A DNA stretch of 64,000 nt, taken from positions 54,899,492 to 54,963,491 of the forward strand of contig CM054155.1 in assembly GCA_028751875.1 (NCBI GenBank). The letters are read 5' to 3'. The DNA is from Rapana venosa (Eukaryota > Mollusca > Gastropoda > Neogastropoda > Muricidae). Positions 60,520-64,000 of this stretch are shown here, piece after piece. Under the pieces are notes generated by a model. The model did not search any database. It saw nothing but the letters and a program-made list of their open reading frames with translations, and was not told where the DNA came from. Numbering within the stretch: the stretch's first letter is position 1; each line of letters opens with the position of its first letter. Made by a program: the position numbers and the translations under genes.

Positions 60520-60780
60520 CACCATTGTCCGCTGTGGTTAGCGCGTGGCTTTCTCTTCGGACTGGAGGTCGTGGGTTCGTATCCCATAAGTGTCATAGGG
60601 ACTTTTCGGACTCTGGCCGACTTCTACCCAGGGTCAGTGTGTTGTGGGACCACACAGTCGAGCTTCATCTACTTTATGGAAGCGAGTTTTAGAGTATTGC
60701 TCAAATTACCTGACCAACACTGCAGGTGTTTGTATATCTTGGGCCTGGTTGACTCTGGGATATATTATGATAAATGTGTG
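60520..60780 (+). mobile_element. SINE family S2 (tRNA-derived), best copy
   Basis: tRNA-like head with TGTGGTTAGCGCG (box A region) and a near-consensus box B, GGGTTCGTATCCC, at 60573-60585. The body is as in 27042-27300. This copy best shows the Pol III promoter. Confidence 0.75.
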
Positions 60781-61656
60781 GGGAGTAGGTGACTAAGGCA
60801 AAGCATTAAAACCATAAAAACTCACCTGTCCAAAAACACAGAAATGCTGCAAAATCAAATTCTGGTAATGAAATGAGCCTAGATCTACTACGTCAGATAA
60901 TGATGTTCTAGGCATTGCGTGATTTTTTTTTAGGATTCTATAAGTTCTCCAAAGGATATATCAAGTATGATACTGTGTGGAAACTGGGGATACTCTATGG
61001 AGTTTTAACATAATGAATGTCTGTTAATTTATTATGGCTTTGATTTTATTTGCATTGCGCGATTGGAGGTAACATTCTTTTATATTTGTTCCTTTGTTTG
61101 TGTTTACAATTGTTAATCTGCACAAAAACGATTGTCTTTTGCAGACTTTGAATGACTAGGTGTGGGAAGGACTATGGAAACAATGTGCCGCAACATCTAA
61201 GCTAACGACTTCGTATCTTTCATCCATATAAGTTAAAAGAGAGAGTAGGCTACACCAACGGTGTGTTCAGCTTCCATAATAGCAGTTCACAAAGTCCCAC
61301 TGTGTAGTCTAATGCCATTTATATGAGATGGATTAGGCTGTCCCCGGAGACCTACCATATGGGTACAGGGGGGGATGGTACCAACAAATGCACGTCTCAC
61401 GAAGCAATCTGAGAATCAAGATTGAGATAATGAAATACTCCACTGGATGAGAAGTTCAAGCGGTATAGAGTTTTTTTCAAGTACATGGACAGATGAGCAG
61501 ACACACTTTTGGCTTACAGAGGAATTTTAGGCCATGAATCCCCTTTCAATCGAACTCTGATGCTGAAATGCACAAGTGGCCTGGTCCATTATATAGCTTA
61601 CAGACCTGGAACCATGGACCCATGCAAAAAAAATGCAGCTCTTGAGGCTAGCAGCG
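60781..61656. other. Homologue of 27300-28150, no gene recognised
   Basis: Collinear with the first copy at high similarity with small indels. Nothing coding is supported. Confidence 0.5.
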
Positions 61657-62584
61657 TATGGATCATAAGAAATTATGGAAACACAGTATACAAGAGTTGC
61701 TGCCACAGTATACATATGGCCCTACTCTTCCAAAGAAAGAAATGGTTTCGTAGGTTTTTAACGTGTAACACGATGTTACGGCGTGGGTTCCATGTATAGA
61801 GACCAATAGTTACTATTTCATCCTCATGACTTTTCAGAGAGTTAGAGTTGGTACTGATGTTAATTCTGGGTGAAAAAAAACAATCCTCAAAGGGTATTGA
61901 TGGTGGTGGCTGAATCATGCCATCAGGTTGCGGTCAATGCTCTACCACCAGACAATTCCCTTCCCTTTTTTAGGGCTGTGGTAGTTTTTTATTTTTGCAT
62001 CTAATGTCTAATGATATCAATTGTGTGATTTGCTGTATTATGGTATTTTCCTAAGGTAATTTCTACTCTTTTGTTTTTGTTTCAAGTTTGGCAACCACTT
62101 GGTACACAGTTTTGTAACTTTCTAGTAGTTACATTGCATGTGTAGCTTTATTCAGTACATCAGTGAGATTAAAAAGCCGCAGGACCTTGTGGGAACACCA
62201 TGCAGAAACCATCAGTAGTCTGCACACGGTGAACCTGTTCTCCCCTTCACAGAGTTGGTCATTGTGTATGGGTGGAACAGACTCACATTTACACAGCTTC
62301 ATGCATCGAGAATAGGTGTAAAACGCGGCATCAAACGCTTTATTCTTACTTGCAACAGTTTAATATCATTTCATATTTGTAAAAAACAAGAGAATAATTC
62401 TGCTTAAAACGTCATCATTAATTTGAAAAACAACAAAACAGTTACAAATGTTTGCTGTAGAGGGGAACTTCTGGAATTCTGTTTCGTCTTCTTCTCAGAT
62501 TTCTCGTACAACCAAAATGCTCTGTCCCAGTTGAGTGTTTTGTGTGGGATGTTCTTCATAGCAGCTTTCTTGACATTTAATTGC

Positions 62585-62653
62585 ATGAAGCAGTTTCAAG
62601 GTCAACTAGCAGGCTGCTATTTTGGGCTTTGTTTTAGGTGGCATTTGTCCCTG
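62585..62653 (+). pseudogene. Diverged signal-peptide exon, block D''
   Basis: Identical to 46207-46275 (same 11-bp insertion, phase 0 end). Confidence 0.45.
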
Positions 62654-63668
62654 GTGAGTTCGGATTCTATAGTTTGTTTAAACTATTCAATAGTTTAGAA
62701 CAATGCAGCTCTATTACTGAATTGAGACAAGCAGTGCGCTATGAGTTATCTTTTCTTCCCCTTTGTAGGGAAATGTTACATGTGCTCACTGTAGAATCCC
62801 CAATGGGCTTAGATTCACGACACACATCACACGACACACCAACACACACACAGTCACCACACACTCACACACACACACACACACAGCACAGACACACACA
62901 TATATTAGATATATTAGATATATATATAGATTACTAATATATTAGATATAGATTTAGATATTTTATTACTAATTATAATAGGATGTGTTTCCTTTTTTTC
63001 ATTTCTCAGTTTGTGTCACATGTTCCAGTCTCACGATGGCACCTACTATTCACAATGGTGAACAGCGGTTAACTGAGTTAACACAAAGGGCCTTGTTTAT
63101 GTCTAGAAGGACTCTCAGTGGAGTGGGCTTGGCTCGATTTAACTCCAAGGGTAAAGGCCCCTGAAAGTTGGTTTGTAGCTCAAATCTAGCGTCAATCCCA
63201 GGCCATCAAGATTGTGAGCTCTACGTTCTAGCTTCCAGGCTATCCCATCCATCCCCCATCCACCAACCGATTAAAACATTGCTAGTGATGTGCTACATAC
63301 AATCTTGTTAAAAATAAGCCAAGATCATTACAATAAAACCCTAAAGGGTGATGTCATCCCAATAAAAGGCTTCCTTGCCAATCTTGCCAAAGAGTAAAAA
63401 ACCAATTAAAATTAATCCTAAATCCATTTTACATATCATAACTAAGTGGCTTACATCAGGACATCGTGATTATGCTAAAAGGAAAAACTCGGATAAGTCT
63501 ACACAATAGACCTAAAATTGGAATGGGGAAATATATCACAGAGAGAAGATTTCTTAAAAAATTTGAAAAAATTGGAAATTTGCCATGAATTACGAAGAAT
63601 ACGTGTGGGACATACTGGACTGGCCGAGTCCGCTTGGGTCGGATTCTGCGACGCGATACAACACAGAT

Positions 63669-64000
63669 TATAATCATCATCATCAGTCCGTGACAGTGGC
63701 GGTCGTGGAGGACGACAGAAAGACGATGCCGTGGTAAGGCCTACTCCATCCGTCTCGGTTCCTCGGGTTCTGGCGCAGTAGTGCCGGTGTCATTCATTTT
63801 TTTTTCCCTTTTGGTCCAATTCACTGATGTATGTCCATCCATGACTTGTTATGTGCACCTTCCCCGCTTTTGCACCTTCGTGTGTTCCCTGCAGTACTGT
63901 TTTTTGTCTGAGTTGTTGTGGCGGGGACGTGGCTGAACCATGTCCGCTTTTTTCTCTTGGTCGATGGTGATGAAGGGGTTTCTGTGGACCGCCTGCCGTG
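63669..64000 (-). mobile_element. RTE-like LINE B, 3' end, block D''
   Basis: Begins with the ATG-type tail and is cut by the window edge; identical to 47291-47622. Confidence 0.75.

Larger units (their letters stand above)
61657..64000. repeat. Exact duplicate of 45279-47622, runs off the window
   Basis: Here the block follows block C in its natural order (as 28150 follows 28149 in copy 1), so this is the better-placed of the two identical copies. It contains S3 SINEs (61797-61963, 63113-63268), the LINE A start (63548-63668) and the 3' end of LINE B (63669-64000, minus). Confidence 0.9.

Overview
This is a repeat-saturated, intron-rich animal nuclear window. It carries no bacterial operons, CRISPR arrays or intact rRNA/tRNA genes. 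The 5S-like parts of its SINEs resemble molluscan 5S rRNA as I remember it, and the LINE, SINE and minisatellite content suits a marine gastropod or bivalve; this placement is an inference. Many reading frames are broken by 1-nt indels. There is a 500-bp N gap, and implausible poly-A/poly-G tracts suggest a noisy long-read assembly polished with short reads. Small coordinate and frame differences should be read with that in mind. Layout: the window is built from one complex unit that appears at least twice, with offsets of about 31-35 kb, plus partial extra copies. Block A (1-4093; 29.96-37.08 kb) is a nested stack: RTE-like LINE 'A' (+) is split by RTE-like LINE 'B' (-), whose 5' UTR is itself split by a SINE. 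Block B (8.86-13.06 kb; 39.89-45.27 kb) holds the second cysteine-rich exon, a terminal exon and a likely 3' UTR. Block C (14.2-28.15 kb; 49.9-61.65 kb) holds minisatellites, (AC)n/(GT)n tracts and L2/CR1-like LINEs. Block D (28.15-30.09 kb; 45.28-47.3 kb; 61.66-63.67 kb) holds a signal-peptide exon and tRNA-type SINEs. The best host-gene signal is a gene model spread over D, A and B: a signal-peptide exon (29079-29133, ends in phase 1), an eight-cysteine domain exon (37294-37695, phase 1-1), one or two linker exons (37851-37918, about 38463-38598), a second eight-cysteine exon (9005-9374 in the first unit; 3' half at 39894-40047) and a short terminal exon (9555-9606; 40225-40277). I read this as a tandemly duplicated family of secreted or surface proteins built from a cysteine-rich module that I cannot assign to a named family. 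An Ig-like fold is possible. Insertions specific to one copy (a LINE at 41213-42716 with a 12-bp target-site duplication, an L2-like LINE at 15.06-18.94 kb, a LINE tail at 52.03-52.89 kb) give a relative chronology after the unit duplicated. In contrast, 45279-47622 and 61657-64000 are an exact, indel-free repeat in which the first copy interrupts the B-to-C order. That is best explained by a mis-join or by a very recent event.
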